Part shown: positions 5,353 through 7,262 of the stretch, in pieces
Position numbering within the stretch: the first letter of the stretch is position 1
Layout: the number at the start of each line of letters is the position of its first letter
DNA from: Anaerolineaceae bacterium
Lineage (GTDB): Bacteria; Chloroflexota; Anaerolineae; Anaerolineales; Anaerolineaceae
DNA length: 7,262 nucleotides
Direction: 5' to 3'
Assembly (NCBI GenBank): GCA_003158355.1
Contig: PMIV01000208.1
Span: 1 to 7,262 of the forward strand
Program-made: the position numbers and the translations under genes
The notes under the pieces: model-generated
Told to the model about the DNA's origin: nothing
The model's database searches: none
What the model saw: only the letters and a program-made list of their open reading frames with translations

Positions 5353-6723
5353 TTATTCCCCTTTTTTAATCTCTTTTGCCAAGGATTTCAACATTTCACT
5401 TGTCATCCGGGATTTGATCGGATTTTCATGGGTGATGCACCATTCATGCAGTGGTTTTTGCCATTCGATCAAAGCTCTTGTATCGGCAGGATGGTGGCTT
5501 TCCCTAGTTCCTATATTGATCCACGAAATATTCTTGAGTGCATCCTTCCAGCTTTTCCAACTGGCCAAATCGGGAGTAATTGAAAACGTAGATAACGGTG
5601 AAAAGAAAACCGGTTTCCCTTTGGGGAATTCAGGAACCATTTCTTTCAAGAACCTGACCGAATCGCTGGTATTGAAGATCAACCACAAGGGAACCAAACC
5701 GGTTTTCATGATTGACGACGCATCAAACTGGCTAAAGACCTCCACTACGACACCGGCAGGTTCTCTTCCGTCCAATTCAAGTTGTTTAGTGACTGCTCGA
5801 AATGCCAGTTTATTGAACTGGTTCGGATCATCAAACGAGATACAGGTGAACTGATACCCTTCTTGTTCGCAAAATGCTTTTAGACTCTCTCGCATACCTG
5901 GTTCAGAACCCCATTCTGATTCTGGCCCATCGATCAATGGGTAATCTTTCAAATTCCAGTTCTGTTGGGTAATTCCTTCTTTATCGCAATATTTCTTGAT
6001 TCTTTCGCTGCCATTCAAGAACTCTTCCGCCGAAATATCTCCCCATCCACCCACCTGAAAAACATTCTTTTCACCCACTTTGAATTGTTTCCACTTTGCA
6101 TTTCCTTCCAGATAGACAATTTCTCCACCCGGAATCAGATTTGCATGGATATATTCTTTATAAAGATCGGGTAATTCGGTCAATTTTAAACGCAGGTGGT
6201 TTACCCGTCTCACCAACCAGCCATCATGGATTGGATCGTAATGCTGGATCGACATTATTCCGGGGTTCCGTTGTGTAACAATTTGGGCAGTCTCTTTGGA
6301 GAGATTAAAATAATATTCAACATCTCCATTCATGGACCCATGCTGTAGAGTGAGCACATACGCCTGAGGTAAAAACGGCCCACCTAGCCCCAACGCCAGG
6401 TGTGCAGTCGTTCCTCCCATCCCAATTCCTAGAGTGATCGCAGGGAATGGCCCTTTAACTCCCGCATAATCCTGAAGTCGTGTTTGAATTAGATCATTCA
6501 TATTCAAATTTCTTACCAGGGTGCTGGATAATGAGGCGGAATTTCCTGCCCGCGGAATTAACCATTGCGCAATTGATTGAGGGAATGCCCCCACAAGTTT
6601 CAATAGTATTTTTGTGGCTGCATCGAATTCGTAGGCTTCTGAATAATTGCCTTCCAGTCCTGCAGCAACAGCACGAGTGATGATCGGAGACGAACTCTCC
6701 CGGCTTTCGTATGTAGTTTCCAT
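5353..6723 (-). CDS. Uncharacterised protein, 456 residues, probably cytoplasmic
   Basis: I do not recognise the family. From the ATG at 6723 the product has 456 residues, no signal peptide and no clear membrane segment. Motif-like stretches that look conserved are: glycine-rich GIGMGGTTAHLALGLGG (99-115), QHYDPIHDGW (160-169) followed by NHLRLKL (175-181), NLIPGGEIVYLEG (195-207), FQVGGWGD (222-229), PESEWGS (267-273), LVPLWLIFNT (343-352), FFSPLSTFSITPD (373-385) and GTRESHHPAD (405-414). The Gly-rich segment plus an xLxPGGxIxY strand loosely recalls a class I methyltransferase, but the standard S-adenosylmethionine loop is not evident, so I do not assign that. Paired His/Asp residues could bind a metal. 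The longest frame begins at TTG 6747, with ATGs at 6744, 6735 and 6723; only the last has a well-spaced GGAG site. It follows the SH3b protein gene by 38 bp and ends at a strong terminator, so it closes that operon. Confidence 0.82.
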   Translation of the reverse strand: METTYESRESSSPIITRAVAAGLEGNYSEAYEFDAATKILLKLVGAFPQSIAQWLIPRAGNSASLSSTLVRNLNMNDLIQTRLQDYAGVKGPFPAITLGIGMGGTTAHLALGLGGPFLPQAYVLTLQHGSMNGDVEYYFNLSKETAQIVTQRNPGIMSIQHYDPIHDGWLVRRVNHLRLKLTELPDLYKEYIHANLIPGGEIVYLEGNAKWKQFKVGEKNVFQVGGWGDISAEEFLNGSERIKKYCDKEGITQQNWNLKDYPLIDGPESEWGSEPGMRESLKAFCEQEGYQFTCISFDDPNQFNKLAFRAVTKQLELDGREPAGVVVEVFSQFDASSIMKTGLVPLWLIFNTSDSVRFLKEMVPEFPKGKPVFFSPLSTFSITPDLASWKSWKDALKNISWINIGTRESHHPADTRALIEWQKPLHEWCITHENPIKSRMTSEMLKSLAKEIKKGE

Positions 6724-6729
6724 ATTTTT

Positions 6730-6733
6730 CTCC
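6730..6733 (-). promoter_or_regulatory. Ribosome binding site that decides the start of the 456-residue gene
   Basis: GGAG followed by a six-base AT-rich spacer precedes ATG 6723, close to ideal spacing. The in-frame upstream starts (TTG 6747, ATG 6744, ATG 6735) have no comparable site, and ATG 6735 overlaps this motif. The start at 6723 shortens the longest frame by eight codons. Confidence 0.7.
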
Positions 6734-6761
6734 ATGAGCTTCATCAATGTGTGTAACTACA

Positions 6762-7262
6762 TTATCTGGATTGAAAGATAGATAATAATCCTATGACAAC
6801 ACCCAAACCAATGATCGAAATAATCACCAGGCCAATGGGAATTTTTCCCGAGCTAGCAGCTCCGGTGGAATAGGTAGGTATATTTAATGGCGCAGGTTGC
6901 GTAAAGGTGGGCAAACTGGTCGAATTTGGTGTGATCACAAATTGCGCGGCGAGAGTCGGATCAATGGTTGTAGTCACTTTTGGAGCCGGTGTTGGCGGAA
7001 CTTCTACGACCGGTAATTCTCCGCCTTTTACATCCATATACAACGACCACACCCACCCCTGACCTCCGGTAACACCCGGATAGTCGATTAGCAGCCAATC
7101 GCCGCCGATTGTTTTTCCTTTCACGTACACTACCTGGTTGGGCAGAACTACACCAATGATGTCGCTATTAATTGATGAAGGACTATTGCGCACATTAATC
7201 GTCTCATCCAGTCCAACTTTAATTGTTCCAGTCGGCCCGGTTGGGGTGCCCGTAACTGTGGG
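6762..7262 (-). CDS. Exported SH3b-domain protein with C-terminal membrane anchor, 3' part only
   Basis: The frame is open to the right edge, so the start is missing; a GTG at 7193 is internal, because the SH3b domain already begins before it. The visible 166 residues run as follows: a Pro/Thr/Gly linker (PTVTGTPTGPTG), an SH3b domain with the classic INVRNSPSS entry, an IGVV...VVYVKG core and a GGQGWVWSLYM end (visible residues about 13-75), a second Pro/Thr/Ser-rich linker of some 50 residues, then one hydrophobic helix (IPIGLVIISIIGLGVVIGLL) and the short tail SIFQSR. SH3b domains commonly bind cell-wall components or act as extracellular spacers. The topology suggested is domains outside and the C-terminus in the membrane. 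The first linker hints at further modules upstream, possibly more SH3b repeats. It is the upstream partner of the 456-residue gene (38-bp gap). Catalytic domains, if any, lie outside the window. Confidence 0.85.
   Translation of the reverse strand, partial: PTVTGTPTGPTGTIKVGLDETINVRNSPSSINSDIIGVVLPNQVVYVKGKTIGGDWLLIDYPGVTGGQGWVWSLYMDVKGGELPVVEVPPTPAPKVTTTIDPTLAAQFVITPNSTSLPTFTQPAPLNIPTYSTGAASSGKIPIGLVIISIIGLGVVIGLLSIFQSR

Noticed and set aside
5414..5854. 146-codon plus-strand open frame
   Set aside because: It lies wholly antisense to the 456-residue gene, has no recognisable domain, and its protein is of low-information composition. It is a shadow of the real gene.
5353..6723. Methyltransferase assignment for the unknown protein
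   Set aside because: The Gly-rich and PGG segments only loosely resemble class I methyltransferases, and the acidic residue after the first motif that binds the cofactor ribose is not identifiable.
7191..7193. GTG as the start of the SH3b protein
   Set aside because: The frame stays open to the window edge and the residues before it (GTIKVGLDETIN) complete the first strand of the SH3b domain, so the gene starts outside the window.

Overview
The window carries one continuous minus-strand gene array from a bacterium. By eye the base composition is in the mid-40s % GC and coding is dense. Several traits suggest a Chloroflexota/Anaerolineae-type, probably single-membrane bacterium: a Tat-exported YkuD transpeptidase with SH3-like modules, a Pro/Thr-linked SH3b protein with a C-terminal membrane anchor, a DUF2085 membrane protein with a thioredoxin-like N-terminus, and a possibly leaderless smpB. 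This placement is inferred from protein style, not from any marker gene, and is only moderately confident.

There are two transcription blocks, both read right to left. The upstream block (7262 to about 5306) holds the 3' part of an exported SH3b protein, then a 456-residue protein I cannot assign to a family, and ends in a 14-bp hairpin terminator (5306..5340). A 173-bp AT-rich intergenic stretch (5180..5352) follows and contains the smpB promoter.

The downstream block (5179 to beyond position 1) is a tightly packed run of six genes: smpB (trans-translation), hutH-type aromatic amino acid lyase, a Tat-dependent L,D-transpeptidase, a CcdA-type thiol-redox membrane protein, a DUF2085 membrane protein, and the 5' part of pgeF (yfiH family, DUF152). 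Gaps are 27 or 33 (depending on the hutH start), 36, 15, 9 and -4 bp, so co-transcription is likely. The last four genes form a plausible cell-envelope group: peptidoglycan cross-linking, membrane thiol transfer, an unknown membrane protein, and a peptidoglycan-editing/purine-nucleoside enzyme.

Points that need attention: pgeF starts inside the stop region of its upstream neighbour and runs through a nine-A tract in codons 4-7. The HutH MIO tripeptide reads Ser-Ser-Gly instead of Ala-Ser-Gly. The DUF2085 protein has a thioredoxin-like domain without its CxxC. The 456-residue protein and HutH are better started downstream of their longest reading frames. No mobile element, CRISPR array, tRNA or rRNA was seen, and no stretch longer than 300 bp lacks a gene.
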